NCBI RefSeq assembly: GCF_009671065.1
Contig: NZ_CP046027.1
Location: 1,488,001 to 1,552,000 of the forward strand
Length of the DNA: 64,000 nt
Source of the DNA: Neisseria brasiliensis
Lineage (GTDB): Bacteria > Pseudomonadota > Gammaproteobacteria > Burkholderiales > Neisseriaceae
Reading direction: 5' to 3'
Part shown: in pieces, positions 17,831-26,265 of the stretch
How positions within the stretch are numbered: the stretch's first letter is position 1
How the letters are laid out: the number at the start of each line of letters is the position of its first letter
Notes under the pieces: model-generated
What the model was told of the DNA's origin: nothing
Database searches by the model: none
The model's input: the letters and a program-made list of their open reading frames with translations, nothing else
Translations under genes and position numbers: made by a program

Positions 17831-18973
17831 TTACTTTTGCGCTGCCAAAATCTCTTGACCGCGCTTTAACACATTGATTGCACCCACAATATCCGCATTG
17901 TTTTGATAGCCACATTGCACACATTCAAAGTTTGCCTGTGTTTGACGGTTATCTTTGGCAGTATGTCCGCAAGCTGGGCAACAACGACTGGTATTTTGTG
18001 GCGGAACAGCCACCAAATGCCCACCGCGCCACAACAGCTTATAGTCCAACTGACGGCGAAACTCAAACCAAGACTGGTCTAAAATCGCACGGTTTAAGCT
18101 TGATTTGGCAGCAACGTTTTTTCCATGCTGCACGGCGTTGCCTTTAGCGGATTTGGACATATTCGCCACCTGCAAATCTTCCACATACACAATCGCGTGG
18201 TTTTGGCTGATTGCGCTGCTGATTTGGTGCAGGTAGTTTTTACGGATATTGCTGATTTTGTGGTGCAAACGGCTGATTTTTGCTTTCAGTTTCTGCCAGT
18301 TTTTGCTGAATTTGGTTTTGTGTTTGAACTGTTTTTGCAGTTTTGCTAGTTTGCCTTTCAACGTTTTGAATGCGTTGATTGGCTCAAAAAACTGACCATT
18401 GGACAATGTTGCAAATTTGGCAACACCCATATCAATCCCAGTTTCGCCACCGTTTGGCTGCGCGATTTCCTGCTCGGTTTCGGTTTGCATAGATACAAAC
18501 CATTTACCGCATTTTTGCGATACGGTTACGTTTTTCAGGCTGCCTGAAACGTGTCGGCTGTTGCGATAGCGCACCCAACCGATTTTGGGCAAATAGATAC
18601 GATTATTTTGCTGCTCCAATTTACAGCCTTGCGGAAAGCGGAAACTGTCTTTTTCGCCTTTGCGTTTGAATTTGGGGAAATCTGCGCGTTTGGCAAAGAA
18701 GTTTTTGAATGCGCTTTCCAAGTCTTTCAAACTTTGCTGCAAAACTTGGCTGTGGCAGTCTTTTAGCCAGTCTAATTCTCGTTTCCATTCAGGCAGCAAA
18801 TTTGCGATTTTGGTGTAGCTAAATTTGAACGAATTATCTTGTTGATATTGTTCGTTTTGATACGCCAAAGCACGATTGAATACGAAACGCGAACAACCGC
18901 AAAATTGTTTCATTTTGCGGATTTGCTCGCCGTTTGGCATCAGTTCAAATTTGAATGTTTTGAGTATTAACAT
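17831..18973 (-). CDS. tnpB: RNA-guided nuclease TnpB of IS605 (copy B)
   Basis: This 380-residue protein is identical to copy A, with Asp181, Glu265, Asp361 and the four zinc-finger cysteines all present. It reads away from pilE, towards the TfpX-like gene. Confidence 0.94.
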   Translation of the reverse strand: MLILKTFKFELMPNGEQIRKMKQFCGCSRFVFNRALAYQNEQYQQDNSFKFSYTKIANLLPEWKRELDWLKDCHSQVLQQSLKDLESAFKNFFAKRADFPKFKRKGEKDSFRFPQGCKLEQQNNRIYLPKIGWVRYRNSRHVSGSLKNVTVSQKCGKWFVSMQTETEQEIAQPNGGETGIDMGVAKFATLSNGQFFEPINAFKTLKGKLAKLQKQFKHKTKFSKNWQKLKAKISRLHHKISNIRKNYLHQISSAISQNHAIVYVEDLQVANMSKSAKGNAVQHGKNVAAKSSLNRAILDQSWFEFRRQLDYKLLWRGGHLVAVPPQNTSRCCPACGHTAKDNRQTQANFECVQCGYQNNADIVGAINVLKRGQEILAAQK

Positions 18974-19017
18974 GATTTCATGGATAATGGAATTTTTAGC
19001 AATTTTACACTTGGTCT

Positions 19018-19434
19018 ATGGAAAAAGAAACTGATTTAAGACGTGGTCGGCACGTTGTTTTTAATCTTCATGTACATTTGGTATTTGTCGCAAAATATCG
19101 CCGAAAAGTGTTCACAAAAGAAATTTTGGACGATATGCGCGGTATTTTTGAGAGCGTCTGCACCGATTTTGAAGCGCAACTGGTGGAATTTGACGGCGAA
19201 GATGACCATGTTCATTTACTTGTGAACTATCCGCCCAAAGTGTCTATTTCAAAACTGGTGAACAGCTTGAAAGGTGTATCTAGCCGCATGATTAGACAGA
19301 AAAATTATCCAAGCATCAAACAAAAATTATGGGGCGGTGCGTTGTGGTCGCCGTCTTATTTTGCAGGTAGCTGTGGTGGTGCGCCGATTACGATTATTCG
19401 GCAGTATATTGAACAGCAGAAAACGCCTGATTAA
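19018..19434 (+). CDS. tnpA: IS200/IS605 Y1 transposase TnpA (copy B)
   Basis: This 138-residue protein is identical to copy A, with the HVH motif and Tyr130 intact. It is transcribed towards pilE, so leaky transcription from its promoter could enter the pilin gene 330 bp downstream. Confidence 0.94.
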   Translation: MEKETDLRRGRHVVFNLHVHLVFVAKYRRKVFTKEILDDMRGIFESVCTDFEAQLVEFDGEDDHVHLLVNYPPKVSISKLVNSLKGVSSRMIRQKNYPSIKQKLWGGALWSPSYFAGSCGGAPITIIRQYIEQQKTPD

Positions 19435-19572
19435 CTGAATATCAACGGTTTTAGGACTGCTACGCAGTCCGCGCCTTATATCTCCGCCGTGAACGGCGAA
19501 GTTTTACGGCGCAGCCTGATAAAACAATAACTTTTAATAAAATGTGAGAAATTTTTAAGATTTCTTAAAAAT

Positions 19573-19587
19573 TGGCACGTCTGTTGC
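19573..19587 (+). promoter_or_regulatory. Sigma-54 (RpoN) type promoter of pilE
   Basis: TGGCAC at 19573-19578 and TTGC at 19584-19587 give the exact GG-N10-GC spacing of a -24/-12 promoter, about 180 bp upstream of the pilE start. RpoN control of pilE is established in the commensal N. elongata; pathogenic Neisseria keep only a relic. Whether an intact rpoN exists here cannot be seen. Confidence 0.8.
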
Positions 19588-19764
19588 TTGATATAAAATG
19601 TCCGGCAAAGTTGAAGCGCAACGGATACTGAGTCGGAAGCTGTATATTCCTTCTTCTTTATGGTTTTACTCATACGCAGTAAACGAAAGTGCCAAGCGCA
19701 TTACGGATTTTTAAAATATAATACACAACCTATTATTCACAAATTTTTAACTGGAGTTAATGAA

Positions 19765-20208
19765 ATGAAAGCAATCCAAAAAGGTTTCACCCTGATCGAG
19801 TTGATGATCGTAATCGCAATTATCGGTATTTTGGCCGTAATCGCTCTGCCAGCATACCAAGACTATACTGGTCGTGCCCAAGTTTCTGAAGCTATTGGCT
19901 TGATGGAAGGTCAAAAATCTGCAGTAGTAGAATATTATGCTGATAAAGGTAAATGGCCTACTAAAAATGAAGATGCTGGTATTGCAGATGCTACTGCTAT
20001 TACTGGTAAATATACTGCAAAAGTAACAGTAGAAGGCAAAGATGGTGTTATTACTGCAACTATGAAATCTGCTGGTGTAAATAAAGATGTTAAAGGGAAG
20101 ACAGTTATCTTAGTGCCTAAGCAAGAAGCTGGTTCATTTTCTTGGACTTGTAAATCAGGTGCTAAAGATGGTTTACCAGCTAAATTCTTGCCATCATCTT
20201 GTCGTTAA
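19765..20208 (+). CDS. pilE: Type IV major pilin PilE
   Basis: This 147-residue prepilin has a class III leader MKAIQKG cleaved before Phe, with the obligatory Glu at mature position 5 in FTLIELMIVIAIIGILAVIALPAYQDY. The C-terminal disulfide loop is bounded by Cys in SWTCKSG and PSSCR. It forms the pilus shaft used for adhesion, twitching and DNA uptake. The start at 19765 has GGAG eight or nine bases upstream (CTGGAGTTAATGAA). A frame extends upstream but lacks the leader rule, so it is rejected. A terminator follows, and a second pilin gene lies 92 bp downstream. The promoter is the RpoN type at 19573. Confidence 0.95.
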   Translation: MKAIQKGFTLIELMIVIAIIGILAVIALPAYQDYTGRAQVSEAIGLMEGQKSAVVEYYADKGKWPTKNEDAGIADATAITGKYTAKVTVEGKDGVITATMKSAGVNKDVKGKTVILVPKQEAGSFSWTCKSGAKDGLPAKFLPSSCR

Positions 20209-20218
20209 TTATGATGCT

Positions 20219-20248
20219 AAAAAAGCGGGGATTTTTCTCCGCTTTTTT
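20219..20248 (+). terminator. Terminator of pilE
   Basis: AAAAAGCGGGGA, a short T-rich loop and TCTCCGCTTTTTT form an intrinsic terminator 11 bp after the pilE stop, so the second pilin probably has its own promoter. Confidence 0.88.
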
Positions 20249-20300
20249 AATAATTTGATATGATAAATAAGAAAAATAAATATTCTTAGGATTGAATTTA

Positions 20301-20755
20301 ATGAAAATGGGGTTAATTAGGGCGTTGCAGCAAAAAGGCTTTACTCTGCTTGAGCTGATGATTGTGATTGCTATTATCGGTATTTAGCTGTGATTGCTTT
20401 ACCTGCTTATCAAAATTATGTCGCTCGTGCGCAAGTGGCTGAAGGGATTATGTTGGCAGCAAGTATGAAATCTGAGATTGAAGAAGCTTTTGCAGATAAG
20501 GGGAGTTTACCCATTTCTGTTACTGTTTCAGAAAAAGCAGATGCCGGGCATTATGTTAAGGTAGTGCGAGTTGAAGAAAATGGGACGATTGTTGCAAAGA
20601 TTGGTACAGCTGCTGCTACACCTATTCAAAATACAGAGGTTTATTTAATCCCGAGTTTTGCAAAAAATACAGGAAAAAATGAAAAAGGCAATACTATTTG
20701 GGGATGTAGTGGTACTATGGATCCTTATTTCTTGCCAGTATCTTGTAAAGAGTAA
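20301..20755 (+). pseudogene. Second type IV pilin, frameshifted
   Basis: ATG at 20301 begins a prepilin (leader MKMGLIRALQQKG, then FTLLELMIVIAIIGI) that hits TAG at 20385-20387. The sequence GGTATTTAGCTG lacks one T relative to the GGTATTTTAGCTG expected for GILAV. Adding one T joins it to the open frame from 20390, giving a pilin of about 151 residues with a C-terminal Cys pair (WGCSG and PVSCKE). The pilin body differs clearly from PilE, so it is a paralogue and not a silent cassette copy. The deletion lies in a T run (20383-20385), so slipped-strand phase variation or a sequencing error are both possible. Confidence 0.85.
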
Positions 20756-20853
20756 CCAGATTTAGTTTGGTTAAACCTAAAAGATTTTTTTTGTTTAATG
20801 GCTCTTTATTTTTATCCCGTTTTATTTTTTAGAGAAAATATTTTTGCTTTAGT

Positions 20854-20887
20854 AAAAGGCCGTCTGAATTTTTAGACGGCCTTTTAC
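20854..20887. terminator. DUS terminator between pilin 2 and ubiM
   Basis: AAAAGGCCGTCTGAA pairs with TTTAGACGGCCTTTT, serving the convergent pilin and monooxygenase genes. Confidence 0.8.
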
Positions 20888-20901
20888 TATTATTTAATTT
20901 C

Positions 20902-22086
20902 CTAACCAGTCAACTGCTTGGTAATCAGTTTCTTAATCGGTGGAAAATTATTGCTGGCGCGCAACACCAAGCCGCGTAGTATTTTGGCTGGGGCGGTTTC
21001 GTTGGTGAAGAGTTTCAACAGCATATTGGTGCCGTGGTAAATCGGGTGGGCGTGCAGCATGTGCTTGCTGTTGTATTTTTCCAGCAGGGTGCTTGAACCG
21101 ATGTCTTGGCCGCGTTGTTCGGCTTCTAAAATGAGTTTGGCCAAAATATCGGCGCTGGATAAGCCTAAGTTAAAACCGTGCGCGGTGACGGGGTGCATGC
21201 CAACGGCAGCATCGCCGATGAGGGCGCTGCGTTTGCCGTAGAAACGTTGGGCAATCATGCCGACCAGCGGATAGTTGTGGAATGTGCTGACTACTTCCAT
21301 ATCGCCCAAGCGGCCTTTTAATTGGGCTTTGACCATCGCGGCCAATTCTTCATTGCTTAAGGCTTTGATGGAGTCGGTTTTGTCGGCATCAACGGTGATA
21401 ACGGTGTTGGTGATGTGTTCTTCCAGCGGTAGCAGGGCAATGGTACGGCCGTAGTGGAAGCATTCATAGGCGGTGTGGTCGTTGGAAAGGGTATGTTTCA
21501 TACGGCCGACAAACATGGTGCGGCTGTAATCGTGCATATCAGATGAAATGCCCAATTGGCGGCGGGTTTGTGAGAAGCGGCTGTCGGCGGCCAAAAGCAG
21601 GCGTGCGGTCAGGGTGTCGCCGTTTTCAAGGATGACCTGCGCTTCTTGATCGGATACTTTGACGTCTTTGACGTTGGTTTCGGTCAGAATAGTGACGTTG
21701 TCGAGTGTGGCGACCACTTCATACGCGGCTTTGCGGATGTTGTGGTTGGAAACCAAGTAGCCTAAGCAGTCTGCCGGTTCGCCGCGTGCTTGGGTGGGCT
21801 GTGGGAAGTGCAGTTGGTAATCGGATTGGCCGTTTAATACTTTAGCATCGCGTAATGGGTAGATTTCGTCTGCCGGAATACGCTCCCACATGCCTAAGCG
21901 TTGCATGATTTCACGGGAAAGGTGGGTGAGCGCGATTTCTCGGCCGTCGTATGGCGGATTTTGCAACACGGCCAGTGGGCTGCGTTCGATAAGGGTTACT
22001 TTTAAACCGCTGCCTGCCAGTTCTGCGGCAAAGCTGAGGCCGGCCGGGCCTGCGCCGACGACAAGAATATCGCTGTGTAAGCTCAT
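20902..22086 (-). CDS. ubiM: FAD-dependent ubiquinone-ring monooxygenase (UbiH/UbiM type)
   Basis: This 394-residue member of the UbiH/COQ6 flavoprotein family has the dinucleotide fold at the N-terminus (ILVVGAGPAGLSFAAELA), the second FAD motif GDAAVGMHPVTAHGFNLGLSSA (about residues 292-313) and the intermediate segment LLLAADSRFSQTRRQLGI. The family hydroxylates ring carbons of ubiquinone precursors. In Neisseria a single broad enzyme, UbiM, is known to do several of these steps, so I use that name, but UbiH or UbiF cannot be excluded. The ATG start lies close after the usual AGGATACCTCC-type ribosome binding site. Confidence 0.82.
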   Translation of the reverse strand: MSLHSDILVVGAGPAGLSFAAELAGSGLKVTLIERSPLAVLQNPPYDGREIALTHLSREIMQRLGMWERIPADEIYPLRDAKVLNGQSDYQLHFPQPTQARGEPADCLGYLVSNHNIRKAAYEVVATLDNVTILTETNVKDVKVSDQEAQVILENGDTLTARLLLAADSRFSQTRRQLGISSDMHDYSRTMFVGRMKHTLSNDHTAYECFHYGRTIALLPLEEHITNTVITVDADKTDSIKALSNEELAAMVKAQLKGRLGDMEVVSTFHNYPLVGMIAQRFYGKRSALIGDAAVGMHPVTAHGFNLGLSSADILAKLILEAEQRGQDIGSSTLLEKYNSKHMLHAHPIYHGTNMLLKLFTNETAPAKILRGLVLRASNNFPPIKKLITKQLTG

Positions 22087-22313
22087 GGAGGTATCCTTTA
22101 TTGTAATGGCTGTGGATTATTTTCAGACGGCCTTAAGTGTACTGTGTTTTGGCAGTTGAGGGGTAATCCAGAATAATTGATAAATTATAGCAAAATTGCT
22201 TATAGAATAAAGCAAAGATTCATTCGGTATGCAAGTTTTTACGTGGGCTTTAATGTATATCAAGTGTGGATTATCAAGGTAGGGGCAGGAATACTTGCTG
22301 AGTAAGAAAGCTG

Positions 22314-22456
22314 GAGACCTTTGCAAAATCCCTATCTTTGGCACATTTCTTCGTTGTGCGCTGCTCGAAAGCTTGCCTATCTTTGTGATATGTCTTCGCT
22401 TTCTTCGCTGCTACAACTTTGAACTGTACTCAAATCTAGGGTTTTTCAAAGGTCTC
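22314..22456. repeat. MITE-like repeat, copy 2
   Basis: A 143-bp element starts GAGACCTTTGCAAAATCCC and ends GTTTTTCAAAGGTCTC. The interior (GCTCGAAAGCTTGCCTATCT, CTTTGTGATATGTCT) matches copy 1 closely. The terminal inverted repeats are the best preserved of the three. No ORF. Confidence 0.8.
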
Positions 22457-22506
22457 AGAGGGTTAATATAAATTAACGCGGCGGAAGTAGGAAATTAAAG
22501 ATAAGA

Positions 22507-22536
22507 AAAAACCGCTTCTGAGTAAGAAGCGGTTTT
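22507..22536 (-). terminator. Terminator of rplU-rpmA
   Basis: AAAACCGCTTCT, GAGTA loop, AGAAGCGGTTTT; read on the minus strand it ends in a T run 12 bp after the rpmA stop. Confidence 0.9.
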
Positions 22537-22547
22537 ATTTGAGTGGA

Positions 22548-22820
22548 TTACTCTTCAGAACCGGTGTAAGGGCGAACGCTTACAGTTTTGCGGTTTAACG
22601 CGCCTTTGGTTTTGAATTCTACGTAACCGTCAACTTTAGCGAACAAAGTGTGGTCTTTGCCCATGCCTACGTTGTCGCCGGCGTGGAATTTAGTGCCGCG
22701 TTGACGAACGATGATAGAGCCTGCCGGAATCAGTTCGCTGCCGAAGGCTTTTACGCCCAAGCGTTTGGCTTCTGAGTCGCGACCGTTGCGGGTGCTACCG
22801 CCTGCTTTTTTACTTGCCAT
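22548..22820 (-). CDS. rpmA: 50S ribosomal protein L27
   Basis: This 90-residue protein starts [22 protein letters not shown], the universal L27 N-terminus that reaches towards the peptidyl transferase centre, followed by [15 protein letters not shown]. It lies 27 bp downstream of rplU in the standard rplU-rpmA operon and ends before a strong terminator. Confidence 0.98.
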   Translation of the reverse strand: MASKKAGGSTRNGRDSEAKRLGVKAFGSELIPAGSIIVRQRGTKFHAGDNVGMGKDHTLFAKVDGYVEFKTKGALNRKTVSVRPYTGSEE

Positions 22821-22847
22821 GTTGAATACTCCTTAGCTTGTGTTAAA

Positions 22848-23156
22848 TTAGGCGATTGCCACGATTTCAATTTGGGTGAAATTTTGGCGATGGCCTTGGC
22901 GTTTTTGGTAGTGTTTGCGACGACGCATTTTGAAAATGCGGACTTTTTCGCCACGACCGTGAGCCACTACTTTAGCTGTTACTTTTGCGCCTTCGATAAA
23001 AGGTGCGCCTACTTTTACAGACTCGCCGTCAGCAATCATCAAAACTTCGTTCAGTTCGATTTGGCTGTCGAGTTCGGCTGGTATCTGTTCTACTTTCAAT
23101 TTTTCGCCAACGGTAACTTTGTATTGTTTACCGCCGGTTTTTACGACCGCGTACAT
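22848..23156 (-). CDS. rplU: 50S ribosomal protein L21
   Basis: This 102-residue protein starts [23 protein letters not shown] and ends with the L21 signature [24 protein letters not shown] longer frame runs 18 codons upstream, but the internal ATG at 23156 gives the canonical N-terminus. First gene of the rplU-rpmA operon, divergent from ispB. Confidence 0.98.
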   Translation of the reverse strand: MYAVVKTGGKQYKVTVGEKLKVEQIPAELDSQIELNEVLMIADGESVKVGAPFIEGAKVTAKVVAHGRGEKVRIFKMRRRKHYQKRQGHRQNFTQIEIVAIA

Positions 23157-23373
23157 ACTCAACTCCATGAGAATTATGGTTAAATCATTCGCACCCCATG
23201 TGCGAAACATTGAATTTTATGTGTATTTTGCTGTTTTGTCAAAGTTTATTTCTGTTGTGATGAAAATGCCGTCTGAAAGGTGTGTAAAACGGTCTTTGCT
23301 GCTATAATCGCGCGCTGGATTATGATATTTTTATGCAACACTCTCTTTTAATAATTTTCTAGAAATTCCGGTC

Positions 23374-24348
23374 ATGCTCGAAAATCTGCCTTATTTCCAA
23401 CGTCATCTGCCTGACGATTTAGCCAAAGTCAATGTTGTGATTAATCAAGCCGTTCAGTCGGATGTGGCGCTGATTTCCCAAATCGGTACCTACATCATCA
23501 GCGCCGGCGGCAAGCGACTGCGCCCGATTATCACCATCTTGGCGGGTAAGGCCGTGGGCTATGATGATGAGAGACTGTATTCGCTGGCAGCGATGGTGGA
23601 ATTTATCCATACCTCAACGCTGCTGCATGACGATGTGGTGGACGAGAGTGATTTGCGCCGTGGCCGTAAAACCGCTAATAATTTGTTTGGCAATGCGGCG
23701 GCAGTGTTGGTGGGTGACTTCTTATATACCCGCGCATTTCAATTAATGGTCGGCTCGGGCAGCATGAAGATTTTGGAAGTGATGGCAGACGCAACCAACA
23801 TTATTGCTGAAGGCGAAGTGATGCAGCTAATGAATATCGGCAACACTGATATTACGGAAGCCGAATATGTGCAGGTGATTCAATACAAAACGGCCAAGCT
23901 GTTTGAGGCAGCGGCGCAAGTTGGTGCGATTTTGGGTCAAGCCACGCCGGAGCAAGAGCAGGCGTTGAAAGATTACGGTATGTATGTCGGCACGGCGTTC
24001 CAGATTATTGATGATGTGTTGGATTATTCGGGTGAAACCGAAGAAATCGGCAAAAACGTTGGCGATGATTTGGCTGAAGGTAAACCGACTTTACCGCTGA
24101 TTTATCTGATGCGTAATGGTTCGGAGCAAGCGGCGAACGATGTGCGCCATGCTTTGGAAAATGCCGACCGCAGCTATTTTGAGAAAATCCATCATCATGT
24201 GGTTAATTCAGATGCGTTGCCGTATTCAGTAAGCGAGGCACGTAAGGCAGTTGAAAAAGCGATTGCGTGTTTGGATATTTTGCCGCAAAGCGAAATTACC
24301 GAAGCCATGCGTCAGCTTGCTGAAGAGTCATTGGCACGTGTGTCTTAA
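23374..24348 (+). CDS. ispB: Octaprenyl (polyprenyl) diphosphate synthase
   Basis: This 324-residue trans-polyprenyl synthase makes the side chain of ubiquinone. Both Asp-rich motifs are present: DDVVDESDLRRGRKT (first, about residues 84-98) and DDVLDY (second, about 211-216), plus the GGKRLRP entry near residue 46. Length matches IspB (323 in E. coli). It is divergent from rplU, the arrangement also found in E. coli. It is followed after 12 bp by the DUF441 gene, probably in one transcript. Confidence 0.94.
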   Translation: MLENLPYFQRHLPDDLAKVNVVINQAVQSDVALISQIGTYIISAGGKRLRPIITILAGKAVGYDDERLYSLAAMVEFIHTSTLLHDDVVDESDLRRGRKTANNLFGNAAAVLVGDFLYTRAFQLMVGSGSMKILEVMADATNIIAEGEVMQLMNIGNTDITEAEYVQVIQYKTAKLFEAAAQVGAILGQATPEQEQALKDYGMYVGTAFQIIDDVLDYSGETEEIGKNVGDDLAEGKPTLPLIYLMRNGSEQAANDVRHALENADRSYFEKIHHHVVNSDALPYSVSEARKAVEKAIACLDILPQSEITEAMRQLAEESLARVS

Positions 24349-24360
24349 AAAGAGCGTGAC

Positions 24361-24807
24361 ATGAATTTCAGTTTTATTCCGCTTTTTTTGGTGGCGCTGA
24401 TTTTGCTGGGCGTGTTGAGCAACAATAATTCGATTACGATTTCTGCGATTGTCTTATTGTTGATGCAACAAACCGCCTTGGCAAAATACATTCCTTTAGC
24501 GGAGAAATACGGCTTGAGCGTCGGCATTATTTTTCTGACCATCGGCGTATTAAGCCCTTTGGTTTCGGGCAAAGTGCAGCTGCCTAACCTTGCGGCCTTT
24601 CTAAATTTTAAAATGTTGGCTGCAGTTGCTGTCGGTATTTTTGTGGCGTGGATTGCCGGACATGGCGTGCCTTTGATGAGCAGCCAACCAATTTTAGTAA
24701 CCGGTTTGTTAATCGGCACCATCGCCGGCGTGGCTTTTTTCGGTGGTATCCCTGTTGGGCCGCTGATTGCAGCAGGGATATTGTCATTTATTGCCGGAAA
24801 AGTTTAG
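24361..24807 (+). CDS. DUF441 (YeaL-type) membrane protein
   Basis: This 148-residue, very hydrophobic protein has four predicted membrane segments. The family features [15 protein letters not shown] near the start, [17 protein letters not shown] in the middle and the C-terminal [13 protein letters not shown] are those of UPF0756/DUF441 (YeaL). The function of the family is unknown. It lies 12 bp after ispB and four bp before tRNA-Arg, so all three may share a transcript. Confidence 0.88.
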   Translation: MNFSFIPLFLVALILLGVLSNNNSITISAIVLLLMQQTALAKYIPLAEKYGLSVGIIFLTIGVLSPLVSGKVQLPNLAAFLNFKMLAAVAVGIFVAWIAGHGVPLMSSQPILVTGLLIGTIAGVAFFGGIPVGPLIAAGILSFIAGKV

Positions 24808-24811
24808 TGCG

Positions 24812-24886
24812 CTCGCCATAGTTCAACGGATAGAACGTATGCCTCCTAAGCGTAAAATACAGGTTCGATTCCTGTTGGCGAGGCCA
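24812..24886 (+). tRNA. tRNA-Arg (anticodon CCT)
   Basis: A 75-base cloverleaf: acceptor CTCGCCA/TGGCGAG, D stem GTTC/GAAC, anticodon loop CTCCTAA, T arm ACAGG-TTCGATT-CCTGT, encoded CCA. It starts four bases after the DUF441 stop. Confidence 0.95.
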
Positions 24887-24895
24887 ATTATATCA

Positions 24896-24970
24896 ATGCC
24901 GTCTGAAAAGTTTCAGACGGCATTGTTGTTTTAAAAATAAAAGAGGCCGTCTGAAATTTTCAGACGGCCT
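24896..24970. terminator. Two DUS hairpins between tRNA-Arg and yhhQ
   Basis: An AT-form pair (24896-24923) is followed by an AG-form pair (24943-24970). They serve the convergent tRNA-Arg and yhhQ transcripts. Confidence 0.75.
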
Positions 24971-24974
24971 AACT

Positions 24975-25658
24975 TTATTCTTGTGCCACCAGTGTAGCGG
25001 AGCTATCGGCATGGTTTGCTTGCAAGGTGGTGAGTTTCTTGGTGAGGAAGTTCAGAATTACGCCATAAGCAGGCAGGAAAAACAGGGTGCAGATGGCGAG
25101 TTTGAATAAGTAATCAATAAAGGCGATGCCCGGCCAATGCTGTGCCATAAAGGCATCGCTGCTGGCATAAAAGGCGACGCCGAAGAAAACCAATGTATCT
25201 AAGGCATTGCCGATTAAGGTTGATGCAGTTGGTGCAGCCCACCATGATTTCAGACGGCGTAAGCGGTTGAATACAAAAATATCCATCATTTGACCGAGCG
25301 CATAGGCGGCAAAGCTGGCAAGGGCGATTCGGCCGACGAAGGTGTCGAATGTGGCCAACGATGCCCAGCCTGTCCAACTGCCTTGGCTGAATAAAACGGA
25401 AAATACATAAGAGAGCAATAAGGCAGGGAACATCACGCGGAAAATAATCCGGCGGGCTAGGTGTGAGCCGAAAATGCGTACGGTCAGGTCGGTGGCTAAG
25501 AAGATAAACGGAAAGCTAAGCGCACCCCAAGTGGAATGCACGCCAAAAATTTCAAAAGGGAACTGCACCAGATAATTGCTGGAAGCGATGATGAGAATAT
25601 GGAATAAAACGAGCCAAAACAGGGCTTTTTTCTGTTGTGCTTGGGTAAATTGATACAT
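24975..25658 (-). CDS. yhhQ: Queuosine precursor transporter YhhQ (VUT family)
   Basis: This 227-residue protein has about six membrane segments and the family features ATDLTVRIFG (about residues 55-64), SFAAYALGQMMDIFVF and AAPTASTLIGNALDTLVFFGVAFY. YhhQ proteins import preQ0/preQ1, precursors of the tRNA base queuosine. It lies 84 bp downstream of queF on the same strand, which supports the role. A DUS pair in the gap may weaken read-through. Confidence 0.9.
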   Translation of the reverse strand: MYQFTQAQQKKALFWLVLFHILIIASSNYLVQFPFEIFGVHSTWGALSFPFIFLATDLTVRIFGSHLARRIIFRVMFPALLLSYVFSVLFSQGSWTGWASLATFDTFVGRIALASFAAYALGQMMDIFVFNRLRRLKSWWAAPTASTLIGNALDTLVFFGVAFYASSDAFMAQHWPGIAFIDYLFKLAICTLFFLPAYGVILNFLTKKLTTLQANHADSSATLVAQE

Positions 25659-25742
25659 GAGCTTCTTTCGGAAACGGCTTTCAGACGGCCTGTTTGCATG
25701 ATGAGGCCGTCTGAAAAGGATATGGGATCTTTTAAAATGGGT

Positions 25743-26216
25743 TTAGTGTGCGTCGTGTTCAAACAGGCGTTTGCGCGCCAAGTTTTCAAACTCGGTGTCG
25801 GCTTTGCCGTAGTTGGCAAAAGGATGAATGGCAATGCCGCCGCGTGGGGTGAAATCGCCATAAACTTCGATGTATTTCGGATCCATTAGTGCAATCAGGT
25901 CTTTCATGATGGTGTTGACACAGTCTTCATGAAAATCGCCGTGGTTGCGGAAGCTGAATAAATAGAGTTTCAGTGATTTGCTTTCCACCATTTTGATGTG
26001 CGGAATATAGCGGATATAGATGGTAGCGAAATCCGGCTGGCCGGTCATTGGGCACAGGCTGGTAAATTCCGGACAGATGAATTTGACGAAATAATCGTTA
26101 CCGGGATGCTTGTTGTCGAATGCTTCCAAGATGTTGGGATCGTATTCGGTGGGGTATTGGGTGTGTTGGTTACCCAATAGGGAAATACCGTTTAGCTCTT
26201 CGGTGTTGCGGGACAT
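25743..26216 (-). CDS. queF: preQ0 reductase QueF (short, type I)
   Basis: This 157-residue NADPH-dependent 7-cyano-7-deazaguanine reductase makes preQ1 for queuosine. The catalytic Cys is in [21 protein letters not shown] (Cys near residues 48 and 55), with the QueF motif [21 protein letters not shown] following. The short single-domain length is the YkvM type, not the long E. coli form. A preQ1 riboswitch lies directly in front of the start codon, so translation should fall when preQ1 is plentiful. Confidence 0.95.
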   Translation of the reverse strand: MSRNTEELNGISLLGNQHTQYPTEYDPNILEAFDNKHPGNDYFVKFICPEFTSLCPMTGQPDFATIYIRYIPHIKMVESKSLKLYLFSFRNHGDFHEDCVNTIMKDLIALMDPKYIEVYGDFTPRGGIAIHPFANYGKADTEFENLARKRLFEHDAH

Positions 26217-26220
26217 TTTT

Positions 26221-26265
26221 GATTTCCTTAGTTTTTTAATGTGGGAGGTTTTCGAACCACGTAAC
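26221..26265 (-). promoter_or_regulatory. preQ1-I riboswitch in the queF leader
   Basis: On the minus strand: P1 arms GTGG and CCAC enclosing the loop TTCGAAAACCTC, then ATTAAAAAACTAAGGA. The last part is the hallmark A-rich tail and CTAAGG of class I preQ1 riboswitches, where the CTAA pairs back into the loop. AAGGA is also the ribosome binding site of queF, so the switch should act on translation. It is in the expected place before a preQ1 gene. Confidence 0.9.

Larger units (their letters stand above)
17671..19518. mobile_element. IS200/IS605-family element, copy B (1848 bp, inverted)
   Basis: It has the same ends as copy A in reverse: TTGACGTCC at the left window side and CGCAGCCTG at the right, followed by ATAAA, the complement of the TTTAT target. 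It sits in the non-coding region between the TfpX-like gene and pilE, separating the TGACA cluster from the pilE promoter. Confidence 0.97.

Noticed and set aside
17878..18766. Long open frames antisense to tnpB (repeated in every IS copy)
   Set aside because: They lie fully inside tnpB on the opposite strand, have no ribosome binding sites and recur only because the element recurs.
20301..20755. Silent pilin cassette (pilS)
   Set aside because: It has its own start codon and full leader, and a body clearly different from PilE, so it is a frameshifted paralogue and not a promoterless partial copy.
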